Assembly (NCBI GenBank): GCA_023426145.1
Contig: JAFABG010000019.1
Span: forward strand, 77,325 to 141,324
Reading direction: 5' to 3'
Source: Bacteroidota bacterium
Lineage (GTDB): Bacteria; Bacteroidota; Bacteroidia; Bacteroidales; Bacteroidaceae
Length of the DNA stretch: 64,000 bases
The notes under the pieces are model-generated. The model searched no databases and was not told the origin of the DNA. It saw nothing but the letters and a program-made list of their open reading frames with translations. The position numbers were made by a program, and so were the translations under genes. The first letter of the stretch is position 1; each line of letters begins with the position of its first letter. Shown piece by piece: positions 34,112-43,544 of the stretch.

Positions 34112-35683
34112 TTATCTTTCCATCGCTTTTTTCCAAGCCATGTCTTTTATCTTACCCGGTACGGTGTAAACTCTAGGTTCTCCCAGAATTGCTCCATTTG
34201 CTGGATTAATTTGGAACTGATATAACTTACCTTCTTTAGTTGTTTCATTCCAAGTCGCCACGTGAAGTATGGCATTTGGATTAGGCATAATAGCCAAAAA
34301 TAGACTTTGATAGTAATACTTCTGCAAACGCACACAAGTTACCGTTTCGGCATCCGAACCACTCCAAAGAACCTCCGCCTGAGGAGAAGAACGATATTTC
34401 AGGTTATACACCTTTGAGCCTGCACCATACAACACATACTCACCTAGATAAGCAGCTGCCATACTCGTGGCCTGAGCTATTTCAGGTGAGCTTGAAATGT
34501 CAAACCACCCCTGTCCAATATTTGTGGTACCTGAGCTTGATGTCATGAAATTCGCAATACCCAAATAGTAGTTTTGATCTTTCTTCATCAAAAAATAGTC
34601 GTAGAAAGACCTTCCCCAGTCGCCCATCAACAATTTAGCACCAACATGATTGACATCAAAAGCTGCCTCAGGATCTTGTGCAGAAAATGAGGCAAACTTC
34701 ACCGTGTTTTTATTAACGCACTTAAAGCACTCATTCGTCTGATCATACACCAATACCTCATATTTATTCCCATGCACATCGCTTCCCCAAGGAGCTAATT
34801 CTCCATGATCACCTCCGTATGAGATACCAAAGAAGCTGTTTCTAGAAAGCCCTGAAGTATAATAAGTAGTGTACACTTTACCCTCATTAATTATCATTTC
34901 CCCACGATAGGCAACTCCGCAGGCTCCATAATAACTAGGCTGAGTTGTTGTCGGCTTTTCGTAAAAAAAGTCTCCAAAATCTAATGTTTTAGCTAAAGTA
35001 CCTTGATTAAGTCCAACCATATTTTTATCGGTAACCAAAACAACCTCATCCTCCGCCATAGCAACACAAGTATGCAATACCCTATTCGGCAGTCCTTCTA
35101 AATGTGTTCCATTAGAAGCTTTGTATAAATCGAAAAACTCCCGGTCTTTAATAATGTTTTTTTTGACCCAAGGGTTAACAACCAACCCAATATCGGACGT
35201 TCCAGGATCATTGGCTGGTTCATACAGCATCATCCAACCAGCGGTTATGGACTCTTCTATGTTGCAAGTAACTCGAAAGTACTGCTGTGTGTGGTCTTTA
35301 CTATTGGTTATGGTTAACTGCACATAGTAAGTATCGGCTGCTCTTTTAATCGCTTCTTTCAAATGTATCGTATGACTCAATGTATCTACTGTATAATCCG
35401 AATTAGGAGAATTAGCACCTACATACAACGTCCAAACATAACTCAATTCAGGTGCATCAGCCTCAGTTTCCAACAGCTTACCATTAAAGTAAACTTTCGG
35501 ATTGAGTTCCAACACATCATACCTTTCAAGAACATAAGTGGATTGTATTCCCAATCCCGTTGTGTCTATTACAACTTTATCTAATTCCTGATAATCATAG
35601 TTGCCCTTATCTTCATAACACGAGCCTAGCAGAAAACTTACGATCAAACTAAGCACTCCTATACTATATTCTTTTCTATACAT
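34112..35683 (-). CDS. PKD-like family lipoprotein
   Basis: Surface or periplasmic lipoprotein of about 523 aa (lipobox FLLGSC). It starts YEDKGNYDYQELDKVVID, the usual opening of the PKD-like lipoproteins found behind SusD and DUF4843 genes. Residues about 40-150 are predicted beta-sandwich (LSYVWTLYVGAN; YYVQLTITNSKD), and the remainder looks like a beta-propeller (GWMMLYEPANDPGTSDIGLVV; VLVYDQTNECFKCVNK; WATSMAAAYLGEYVLYG style repeats). AAGGAG lies 2 bases before the ATG at 35689 and 8 before the ATG at 35683, so the latter is chosen. Ligand-binding role inferred. Confidence 0.78.
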   Translation of the reverse strand: MYRKEYSIGVLSLIVSFLLGSCYEDKGNYDYQELDKVVIDTTGLGIQSTYVLERYDVLELNPKVYFNGKLLETEADAPELSYVWTLYVGANSPNSDYTVDTLSHTIHLKEAIKRAADTYYVQLTITNSKDHTQQYFRVTCNIEESITAGWMMLYEPANDPGTSDIGLVVNPWVKKNIIKDREFFDLYKASNGTHLEGLPNRVLHTCVAMAEDEVVLVTDKNMVGLNQGTLAKTLDFGDFFYEKPTTTQPSYYGACGVAYRGEMIINEGKVYTTYYTSGLSRNSFFGISYGGDHGELAPWGSDVHGNKYEVLVYDQTNECFKCVNKNTVKFASFSAQDPEAAFDVNHVGAKLLMGDWGRSFYDYFLMKKDQNYYLGIANFMTSSSGTTNIGQGWFDISSSPEIAQATSMAAAYLGEYVLYGAGSKVYNLKYRSSPQAEVLWSGSDAETVTCVRLQKYYYQSLFLAIMPNPNAILHVATWNETTKEGKLYQFQINPANGAILGEPRVYTVPGKIKDMAWKKAMER

Positions 35684-35703
35684 ACACATTTCTCCTTCTT
35701 TTT

Positions 35704-36477
35704 TTAAAACACAACTGCACTCCCGCTTTCTTCATCAGTCAAAGGCTTTTCGTGGGTTTGATTATACACATCCAAAGCCTGCCTTAGTTTTGAAAGCAAA
35801 TATGTGGCATAAGTTGACGAGATAGTATTTGTAGCCTCATCGTAGGAAACAGATGCCGTATATGAGATACGAAAATCGACAAGCCCTGTCTCTTGAATCA
35901 TAAAAGAGTATTTCTTCTGACTATATTCACCGAAGTAAATGGCGTATGGACGATAGGGATACTCTGCCACATCCCACTCTTCGGGTTTAGCCAAATAATT
36001 TTTCAATACAACATTCAGTTTACGCATTTTATCCACTCCTTCCACAAACTCAGCGTTCTCTACCAGACGGAAATTAATATGCCCATCAGTTCCAGAGAAA
36101 GACGAATTGTCTTTCAGCTTGGAGGTATCAAAATAAATAGGAAAAGTTGCATAGGTCTCTCCTGCTTTTATGCAGTACTCTTTTGTCCTAAAGCTTCCCT
36201 CAGCTTCGTTCAAGCTACCCGAATAGGCTTCTATCGTAAAGAATCGATCCTCAGCTGATGGTAGCCCGGTTACGCGAGCATTAAACATTAACGAATCTTC
36301 TCCCAAGGCATACGAATAGTTGTAGCTAGTACTGTCTAAAGCTGTCTCATTGTTTCCAAACCATATATTTAAGGCAGAATAATTCGTATCAAATACCGGG
36401 ATCTCATTCGTGCTACAACTGGTTAATCCCGTAAGGAGAAGAGGTAATATCCAGATTTTATATTTCATTTTTTTCAT
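35704..36477 (-). CDS. DUF4843-domain lipoprotein
   Basis: Lipoprotein of 257 aa (lipobox LTGLTSC). The body matches the Bacteroidetes DUF4843 family: FDTNYSALNIWFGN, SYNYSYALGEDSLMFNARVTGLPSAEDRFFTIEA, YATFPIYFDTSKL, INFRLVENAEFVEG. Members lie between SusD and a PKD-like lipoprotein, as here (12 bp after susD, 14-20 bp before the PKD-like gene). Probably a surface accessory of the SusCD transporter; the ligand is unknown. Confidence 0.8.
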   Translation of the reverse strand: MKKMKYKIWILPLLLTGLTSCSTNEIPVFDTNYSALNIWFGNNETALDSTSYNYSYALGEDSLMFNARVTGLPSAEDRFFTIEAYSGSLNEAEGSFRTKEYCIKAGETYATFPIYFDTSKLKDNSSFSGTDGHINFRLVENAEFVEGVDKMRKLNVVLKNYLAKPEEWDVAEYPYRPYAIYFGEYSQKKYSFMIQETGLVDFRISYTASVSYDEATNTISSTYATYLLSKLRQALDVYNQTHEKPLTDEESGSAVVF

Positions 36478-36489
36478 AAGTCATTCATT

Positions 36490-37956
36490 TTATCGATTGT
36501 TTTCACGCTGAGAAGCATCTGTCTCTGAAATTGGGATAGGGAAAGTATACGCCTTCTCACCAATCATATCGGCATCCGAACCAATCACTGAAGCGCGGTT
36601 CAACCGCTTATAAAGAAAAAACAACTGACCTTCACCAATCAACTCGCGACGATATTCTCTGATCAGTTCTAAATAATAGTCCGCAGGGGCATTCTCCAAT
36701 GCTGCCAAGTTGCGTTCAACCCGCAGTTTATTCAACGCTTCCAAACCACTTCCGCTTGCACGATACTGGCATTCGGAAAGAATTAAGTACATCTCACCTA
36801 AACGAAGCAAAGGAATCTTATCTTTATAGAACGAAGCAGGTTCTTCACGCGAAGACAGAGCCAAATCTTTGTCTATCTGCGAGTCATTAAATTTAGTCAG
36901 ATAACGGTAGTCAACATACTCACTTTTAGTGCCACTAGCAAACTGATAGAGGTAGCGGTAATCATCTGTATTGTTATCATAATATTCAATTAGATTGCTA
37001 CTCTTTAAAGAGAAGCTAGTTGCATTCTCATCCTCGTTAAAATAGGTATCTGCCAAGGTAGAAAGAGTGAGTACGTTTAAAGCAAACAATTGCTCAGGCG
37101 CACATGCATAATCATATCCTTTAGCCATGTCATCACCAACGGCCCACTTAAACACATTCGACTTAATAACCTCTTGGGCACACAAAGTAGCCTTCTCGTA
37201 CTCATGCATCCACATATAGAGGCGAGCCTGTAAACCCTTGACAGCATAATAATTTAAATGAACCCGACGATTCATTAAATAACCACTATCATCGACTTCC
37301 GTAATTTTCCGGCCTGTATAAATGGGATCAGATTTAAGTAGAGTCTCCGCTTCCAAAAGATCTTTCTCTATCTTATCGGCAACAGCTTTCACTGTGAGCT
37401 GAGGAAAAACACGGTAAGTCAATTCTGTACAGTAAGGTATGGCAGGCATATCTAGATTCTGCTCGTAACTTGCTCCAAAACAACGCAAAAGATCAAAATG
37501 CAGAAAAGCACGCAAAGCGTAAGATTCTCCTTTTATAATATTAAAATTGTCTGCACTAAATAATCCTTTTTTCTCATCAATCTTATTTATGATGTTATTT
37601 GCATTGGCTATTGAGTTATACGATGTAGCCCATATATTCGAGATCTGTAATGCAGACAATGTGTTCGAATAATTATAATCGTCCATATCCAAATAATCAG
37701 CAGAAGGAAATTCATCCCACTCCTGCCCCAAAACACCCATTGTGCCAAATAGCATTTCTTTGGCGTATGTTTTCTCGGATACCATAGAAGAATATACTCC
37801 GGCTAAAGCCTCTTTAAATCCCGATTCACTTTCAAATAGCTTATTGTCCTCCACTTGCGAACGAGGTTGCACATCGAGCCAATCGTTGCAGGAAACGAGC
37901 AGAGTTGTCGAAAGCAATAAGCAACATGCGATTATATGATTTATACGTTTCATCAT
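36490..37956 (-). CDS. SusD/RagB-family lipoprotein (second locus)
   Basis: 488-aa nutrient-binding lipoprotein (lipobox TLLVSC, then NDWLDVQPRSQVED, the standard SusD N-terminus). It contains KEALAGVYSSMV, SYALRAFLHFDLLRCFGASY, KGLQARLYMWMHEYEKA and the C-terminal LLRLGEMYLILSECQYRASG and REYRRELIGEGQLFFLYKRL. It lies 8 bp after the STN-containing susC. Partners that transporter; differs clearly from the SusD of the first locus. Confidence 0.94.
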   Translation of the reverse strand: MMKRINHIIACCLLLSTTLLVSCNDWLDVQPRSQVEDNKLFESESGFKEALAGVYSSMVSEKTYAKEMLFGTMGVLGQEWDEFPSADYLDMDDYNYSNTLSALQISNIWATSYNSIANANNIINKIDEKKGLFSADNFNIIKGESYALRAFLHFDLLRCFGASYEQNLDMPAIPYCTELTYRVFPQLTVKAVADKIEKDLLEAETLLKSDPIYTGRKITEVDDSGYLMNRRVHLNYYAVKGLQARLYMWMHEYEKATLCAQEVIKSNVFKWAVGDDMAKGYDYACAPEQLFALNVLTLSTLADTYFNEDENATSFSLKSSNLIEYYDNNTDDYRYLYQFASGTKSEYVDYRYLTKFNDSQIDKDLALSSREEPASFYKDKIPLLRLGEMYLILSECQYRASGSGLEALNKLRVERNLAALENAPADYYLELIREYRRELIGEGQLFFLYKRLNRASVIGSDADMIGEKAYTFPIPISETDASQRENNR

Positions 37957-37964
37957 AACTATAT

Positions 37965-40900
37965 TTAGAAGGTTGCTGATAAAGAGAATGAAAAATTACG
38001 TGCATATGGATAGTCCAAACCTCTCTCGGTTTTAACCGTAGAGATGCGGAATAAGTCGTTCATATAGAAAGAGACTCTCAGTCGTTCCATGAAGGCTCGT
38101 TTCAACCAAGGTTGATTTTTGAAGTCATAGTAACAAGAAAGTGAAGCAAACTGGAGCTCATTATTTTTCTCAATGAAACGCGTCGTTGGATAGGTTTCAT
38201 TAGGCCGCTCATCTATTTTCTTGAAAGTCGCCACATCTCCTATATTCTGCCAAGTATCATTTAGCACCCGACGATCTACATTATTGGCTATGTCTACATT
38301 CTCAACACGATTGACTAAAGCTTGATTATAATAATCACCTCCAAGCAGATATCTAAACGAGCAACTCAATCCAATGCCTTTATATTCACCACTGAAACCA
38401 AAGTTTCCATGGTATTTCGGATTACTATCACCTGCCACAACATAGTCTTCTGCACTCCAATCATAAGTCGTAGTCCCATCTTTCTTTAAGAAAATCTCGG
38501 CGCCATTTACGGGATCTATTCCCAAAGAACGTACAGCCCAAATAGCGGTCATAGACTGGCCTTCCTCATATCGAATCACAGGCGAAGTGGTTGCTTCACC
38601 ATCCTGCCCTTGGTTAAAGGCTTTCAACGCATCATTAATCTTTGTGACCTTATTCACATTATGTCCCACCGATGCATTGGCAGAAATATAGCCATGCTTA
38701 TTGCGGAAAAATCGCCAACTAATTGTTGCGTCAAAACCTTTATTCTCTACATTTCCTAAATTTTCCTGATAAGAGTTGAAACCGGTAGAAGTAGGTAAAG
38801 TCATACTAAGCAAAGCATCCTTAGTTTTATTGCGGTAGGCATCAAAGCGAATGTTTAAACTTTGAAACAGTTGCAAATCAAAGCCTAAATTTAGATCAGC
38901 TGTCTGCTGCCATTTAAGCTTATCGTTTGCCATACTCATCAGATAAGCACCGACAATATTGTCATAAACAACATTTTCATAAAACTTATAGGTAGCCTTT
39001 GCTTGATAGGGATTGAAGTTTTGGCTACCAGTTAACCCGTATGAAGCACGCAACTTGAGCTGATTGACAAACGTCAGTTCTTTCATAAACTTCTCTTTAT
39101 GTAAATTCCAGCCTAAACCAGCCGACCAAAACGTTCCCCAACGATTGTCTGACCCAAATACAGAAGAGCCATTCAAGCGCAAAGAAAAATCGGCTAAATA
39201 CCTATCATCATAAGAATAGTTTAGTGCACCAGTCAATCCAATACTACGAGTGGTTGCTTCGCTACCTGATGGTTTGCCATTGTCAGCATACTGTTTGGCA
39301 AAAGAAATATGGTCTACATGATTATTCAAGAATCCCCATGCTGTCATACCATGGTTTTCGGAAGTGGAAGAGTTTAAACTCCAAGCTGCATTTGCCAACA
39401 ACATGTGCTTACCAAAATGATTCGAATAGTTGGTGGTAATGTCGGCTGAAAGATTCTCGGAACTTCCATCTGAAATAGAGTAAGAACCCCGTTTAAAGTA
39501 TTGATCTCCGGTCCACGTTGCAAACCGTGTATGATCACCCGGATAGAAATCTTCACGGGTATTCGATTGATACGTATATCCCACCCTAGCTGTAAAGCGC
39601 AAATTCTCTAAAGCTCTCCATTCAATATAGAAATTTTCGGTATACTCAGTATACTTAGAGAAATTCTTTGTACCGAGAGACGCATTATACAAGGGGTTAT
39701 AGTAATACACTGGTTTAGAACTAGTTCCAGGATAAAGGTAGTAACCCAATAGTTTCTGCAGATTTCCATTCTCATCATACGGAGAATAGTAGGGATTCAT
39801 TCCCACATACTCTGAAAATGAGCCGTAAGGTGAGTCTTCCGCCTTATTGGATGTAATAGAGAGAGAATTACGGAACAGCAAGTTTTTATAGCGATATGAA
39901 AGTTTGATATTTCCCGACAATGTGTTTCGATTGGAACCTTTCATAACACCAGCTATATTATTGTATCCCAATGAGCCACTATAACGCATGCGATCATCTC
40001 CACCTTCCATATAAACAGAATGTTTCTGCCCTAGTCCTGTACGCAAAGGCTTCGACAACCAATAGGTATCAATGCCTTCGCTGACATTCTTTAAAAGACC
40101 ATTATATTGTTCACGCAAAGCCTGAGCATAACTTGGAGAAGAAGATGTATAGCGTCCAGAGTTCAACTCTACTTGCAGCTTTTCAGCTGCATTACAGAGA
40201 TCATAGGAAGATAGGTCAGGGGCTTCAACATTCAAATCGCCAGTATACGTCATGCGCAACCGACCTTTTTCAGGCTCAATGGTCTCTACAACAACAACAC
40301 CATTTGCCGCCTTAGCTCCGTATATAGCTTTGGCAGCTGCATCTTTCAATACGGTAACCGAAGCAACACGATTCATATCTAAATCGAAGACCTGTTGACG
40401 AGTGGTTTCAAAACCATCGACCACGAAAAGCGGTTCATTAGGATTACCATCATATTCACTTTGCAATCCGGTGAAAGATGCATTTCCACGAATAGTTATA
40501 TCATTGAATGAATTCGGATTAGATCCATTTAGGTAATTATCCTCCACCAAAAAAGAAGGTTCTAGATTTTGCAAACTCTTAATCAAATTCTGGTTTCCAA
40601 CCGATTTTAGATCCTCTTTAGAATAAGTCACTGCAGAACCAGTGAAACTCTCAGCCCTGTAATTGAACAGACCAGTAACAACAATTTCATTAATCATCTT
40701 TGAGTCTTCTTTCAGAGTGACATTTAATTGGGTTTCTCCGGCATATCGAACTACCGATGGTTCCATCCCAATAAATGAGAATGTCAGTTCTAATCTTTCT
40801 ATATCCGGAAGAACAAGTGAATAATGTCCATCAAGCTCTGTAGTAGTCCCGATACGCGTACCGTTCACTTGAATATTAACTCCGGGGAGTGGTTCATTGT

Positions 40901-41309
40901 GAGTATCACAAACGGTTCCCACTACCTTCCGTTTGGCCATACTGACCATCTGAACCATCTTGCGCACTTCCTCTTTATGCAGAGTTACAATCTTTCCCTT
41001 GATCTCGTACCGAAAACCTGTTCCGGTAAAAATACAGTTCAGAACCTTGCCTACTGTTTCTTTCTTTGCCTGTATCGTTACAGGGCCAATAGAGGAGCCC
41101 ACCTGCTCTACATTATAGACAAAATTCATTCCGGTCTGCTTTCGTATTGACTCCAGAACCTCCTTCAGAGGTGCCGACTTGAAATCTAAAGTTACCGTTT
41201 TTTTCTCAATCGCCTCTTGTGCACCGAGCGTTCCTGAAAGAACAAATAGTCCCATCAGTACACACGCCAAGTAGCGATTCCATTTACGTTTACATTTTTT
41301 CATACACAT
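37965..41309 (-). CDS. SusC/RagA-family transporter with STN signalling domain
   Basis: TonB-linked transporter of 1114 aa. Signal peptide, then a secretin/TonB short N-terminal (STN) domain at about 35-110 (VTLDFKSAPLKEVLESIRKQTGMNFVYN), a carboxypeptidase-like domain (GTVCDTHNEPLPGVNIQVNGTRIG), TonB box region (INEIVVTGLFNYRAESFTG), plug and barrel ending LSATF. The STN domain contacts a FecR anti-sigma factor, so substrate binding outside can switch on the neighbouring ECF sigma. fecR and the sigma gene lie directly upstream in the same direction. Confidence 0.95.
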   Translation of the reverse strand: MCMKKCKRKWNRYLACVLMGLFVLSGTLGAQEAIEKKTVTLDFKSAPLKEVLESIRKQTGMNFVYNVEQVGSSIGPVTIQAKKETVGKVLNCIFTGTGFRYEIKGKIVTLHKEEVRKMVQMVSMAKRKVVGTVCDTHNEPLPGVNIQVNGTRIGTTTELDGHYSLVLPDIERLELTFSFIGMEPSVVRYAGETQLNVTLKEDSKMINEIVVTGLFNYRAESFTGSAVTYSKEDLKSVGNQNLIKSLQNLEPSFLVEDNYLNGSNPNSFNDITIRGNASFTGLQSEYDGNPNEPLFVVDGFETTRQQVFDLDMNRVASVTVLKDAAAKAIYGAKAANGVVVVETIEPEKGRLRMTYTGDLNVEAPDLSSYDLCNAAEKLQVELNSGRYTSSSPSYAQALREQYNGLLKNVSEGIDTYWLSKPLRTGLGQKHSVYMEGGDDRMRYSGSLGYNNIAGVMKGSNRNTLSGNIKLSYRYKNLLFRNSLSITSNKAEDSPYGSFSEYVGMNPYYSPYDENGNLQKLLGYYLYPGTSSKPVYYYNPLYNASLGTKNFSKYTEYTENFYIEWRALENLRFTARVGYTYQSNTREDFYPGDHTRFATWTGDQYFKRGSYSISDGSSENLSADITTNYSNHFGKHMLLANAAWSLNSSTSENHGMTAWGFLNNHVDHISFAKQYADNGKPSGSEATTRSIGLTGALNYSYDDRYLADFSLRLNGSSVFGSDNRWGTFWSAGLGWNLHKEKFMKELTFVNQLKLRASYGLTGSQNFNPYQAKATYKFYENVVYDNIVGAYLMSMANDKLKWQQTADLNLGFDLQLFQSLNIRFDAYRNKTKDALLSMTLPTSTGFNSYQENLGNVENKGFDATISWRFFRNKHGYISANASVGHNVNKVTKINDALKAFNQGQDGEATTSPVIRYEEGQSMTAIWAVRSLGIDPVNGAEIFLKKDGTTTYDWSAEDYVVAGDSNPKYHGNFGFSGEYKGIGLSCSFRYLLGGDYYNQALVNRVENVDIANNVDRRVLNDTWQNIGDVATFKKIDERPNETYPTTRFIEKNNELQFASLSCYYDFKNQPWLKRAFMERLRVSFYMNDLFRISTVKTERGLDYPYARNFSFSLSATF

Positions 41310-41396
41310 TTACTTTTTGTTAGAAGAATAGAGAAATCTGAACTAAGACCTATACGTCTCAGCCTATAAAGAGCTACCCATTATATAGTAATTTTG

Positions 41397-42458
41397 TTAT
41401 CTCGAAATATACAGGACGTGTCCCTTTACTTCCACCTTCACATTCACAGTGCTACTGATAGCCTGAATGATCGGTTCAATCGTATCATACCGGTCTAAAC
41501 TGCCGGTAAAATGTAACTGCTGAATACCATCCGTCTTAAATCGTATATCTATGTTATACCAACGGGACAGTATATCTGTAATATCTTTTAATGACTGATT
41601 ATCAAAAAAGAAACGTCCTTCATTCCATGCAGTATAAGCCTCAACATCTACATTTTTCACAACCAATTGATTACTGCCATTTTTCAACTCTGCCAATTGC
41701 CCAGGCGAAATCATACGTTCAGAGCCTCCTGTAATCACTCCCACATTCCCCCTGACTAATACTACTGCAGCATCTTCATCTGGATAAGCATTGATATTGA
41801 ATGCAGTACCATATTGCCGCACTGTCATCTTATCGGTCACCACATAAAACGGTCTTTTTGCATCATGAGCTATCTCAAAGTAGGCCTCTCCTTCTAAATA
41901 AACCTTGCGTTCGTCTTTCGAGAAACCAACAGGATATTTCAGTTGTGAATCTGCATTCAAGTGCACCTTAGTTCCATCTTCCAAGACAATTCGATATTCT
42001 CCACCTCGCTTCGTCAACAAAGTGTTATACTCTTCTAAAGCAGCCTGTGAAGTTTCACCATAAGTTATATGGTTATCCTTTATCGTTGCTACGGTAGCTC
42101 CCCCAACTGGCAGACTATCCATAGCTGTTGAGTCCAAATCAATCTGATTACCGTTGGATAAGATTAGAACTGCCTGAGAATTACCGGGACCAACTTCAGA
42201 CAAACTTTCAATAGAAATAGACGGTTTTGATAACAATAGTAGCCAGATGGCAAGAATTGACACAGGCAACAATAGAATGGCAGCATATTTGTAGATTGTC
42301 CACCAAGAGGTTTTATTAGGTACCCTTATATTAACACGATGACAGAAGTCGGTCCAAGCCTTTTGCTTGTCAACTCTTCTGTAAAGATGATATTTGGAAA
42401 GAAAAGAATCATTCTCTTCCAATTCATCAATAAGTCGTTTCCCTTTTGGTTTATCCAT
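41397..42458 (-). CDS. FecR-family anti-sigma factor
   Basis: Inner-membrane signalling protein of 353 aa. The cytoplasmic N-terminal part is about 50 residues, then a TM helix (YAAILLLPVSILAIWLLLLS), a periplasmic FecR domain (GGEYRIVLEDGTKVHLNADSQLKYPVGF, KVYLEGEAYFEIAHDAKRPFYV, YGTAFNINAYPDE) and a C-terminal DUF4974-type domain (FFDNQSLKDITDILSRWYNIDIRF), which docks on the STN domain of the transporter. Lies between the sigma gene and susC, the usual order in Bacteroides trans-envelope signalling. Confidence 0.94.
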   Translation of the reverse strand: MDKPKGKRLIDELEENDSFLSKYHLYRRVDKQKAWTDFCHRVNIRVPNKTSWWTIYKYAAILLLPVSILAIWLLLLSKPSISIESLSEVGPGNSQAVLILSNGNQIDLDSTAMDSLPVGGATVATIKDNHITYGETSQAALEEYNTLLTKRGGEYRIVLEDGTKVHLNADSQLKYPVGFSKDERKVYLEGEAYFEIAHDAKRPFYVVTDKMTVRQYGTAFNINAYPDEDAAVVLVRGNVGVITGGSERMISPGQLAELKNGSNQLVVKNVDVEAYTAWNEGRFFFDNQSLKDITDILSRWYNIDIRFKTDGIQQLHFTGSLDRYDTIEPIIQAISSTVNVKVEVKGHVLYISR

Positions 42459-42560
42459 AACTACATCCTAATTTTGCATTGTTCATATAAAGAACAACTT
42501 CAACAGCAAAACGGGTGACAAACCAATAAGAAAAAAATCTTTTTTCTTTAAAATCCGCAA

Positions 42561-43130
42561 TTAATGCATCATTATGCAAGTTGAAAGCAGAAAAGAGAAA
42601 AGTAAATTCGCTTGTTCCTTTAATCTTCTCATAGCCCTCATTTTCTGAGTTTTAACTGTATCGATAGACACTTGAAGTAGATCTGCTATTTCTTTATTCT
42701 TTTTTCCTTCGAGAGACATTAAAAAAATCTCTCGGCAACGCGAAGGTAATTCATCAATAGCTTGAAATAAAAGACGGTATTCATCTTCTTTATTCAACTC
42801 ATTTTCATCTAACTCTTCCTCAAGGGATATTTCCTTTATGTATTCGGCATAGCGTCCTTCAACGTTCTGATGCTTTAAATAATTAAGCGCAGCATTTTTT
42901 ACAAATTTATATAGATAAGTTTTAAAAGCTAGATAAGAGCTAAAAGTGACTTTCTTCTCCCACATAGTGACAAATAATTCTTGAACGATATCCTCTGCTG
43001 CCCCATCCGAAGCAACAAAAGCAGAAGCATACACAACTAATGCCGGATAGAAGTCATTATACAATATTTTATATGCTTCTATCTGCCGTTCGTTTATTTT
43101 TTGCAAGAAAGCAGCTTCCTTGTCCATCAT
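42561..43130 (-). CDS. ECF sigma factor of the FecR/SusC system
   Basis: RNA polymerase sigma-70 factor, 189 aa from ATG 43130 (MMDKEAAFLQKINERQ). Region 2: YKILYNDFYPALVVYASAFV, EDIVQELFVTMW, FKTYLYKFVKNAALNYLKH. Region 4: LPSRCREIFLMSLEGKKNKEIADLLQVSIDTVKTQKMRAMRRL. The frame runs further upstream to 43181, but the family N-terminus begins at or near 43130. Activated when the STN-type SusC binds ligand and FecR releases it. Its own transcript may begin far upstream at the -7 box 43392-43399, giving a leader of about 260 bases. Confidence 0.93.
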   Translation of the reverse strand: MMDKEAAFLQKINERQIEAYKILYNDFYPALVVYASAFVASDGAAEDIVQELFVTMWEKKVTFSSYLAFKTYLYKFVKNAALNYLKHQNVEGRYAEYIKEISLEEELDENELNKEDEYRLLFQAIDELPSRCREIFLMSLEGKKNKEIADLLQVSIDTVKTQKMRAMRRLKEQANLLFSFLLSTCIMMH

Positions 43131-43496
43131 TTGGGAGTCATTATATATGAATTGTACTAATAAAACTACTTTTAAGTTCATTATATTAATGATCGTTGAT
43201 CTTAAACAAAATAGTAATCAAGCGCTAAGTTTTCAACTAATTAGATAATTTTGAGTTGATCATGTGCGCAAAAATAATCATTTAGCAACAGAAGCCAAGC
43301 AGAAAAGCAGAGAGTTTTTTCAGCCTCGTCATACGAGCCCTAGGTTACGCTCTCTCTATTATATAAAAACGAACGATTCATTTTGATGTTGCAAAGATAA
43401 GAGGATATTTGCTAACTACCTATCACATAGTCGTGTGATCTTATACACCATTTATGTGGTAATTGAACAAAATCTAATATATACCTATCATAAAAA
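43131..43496 (-). other. Long leader region of the ECF sigma gene
   Basis: About 365 bases without a gene. It holds a minus-strand -7 box at 43392-43399 (TATCTTTG) and a nested inverted repeat: AGAGAG 43309-43314 / CTCTCT 43350-43355, enclosing CTCGT 43325-43329 / ACGAG 43333-43337. If transcription starts at that box the nested hairpin lies in the 5' leader. I see no coding frame. Confidence 0.45.
43392..43399 (-). promoter_or_regulatory. -7 box upstream of the ECF sigma gene
   Basis: Plus strand CAAAGATA (TATCTTTG on minus), perfect TAnnTTTG, 262 bases before the ATG at 43130. No TTTG at the ideal -33 position. Confidence 0.4.
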
Positions 43497-43521
43497 AAGA
43501 GTGTCCGATGAGGACACTCTT
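43497..43521 (-). terminator. Terminator of the zinc-metallopeptidase gene
   Basis: 10-bp stem AAGAGTGTCC (43497-43506) / GGACACTCTT (43512-43521), 5-base loop, followed on the minus strand by a T-run; 24 bases after the peptidase stop. Confidence 0.85.
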
Positions 43522-43544
43522 AAAAAAGTTATAAGGATAAGACT

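Noticed and set aside
42459..42560. A/T-rich near-palindrome between the sigma and FecR genes
   Set aside because: Low-complexity A and T runs without G+C pairs; not convincing as terminator or operator.
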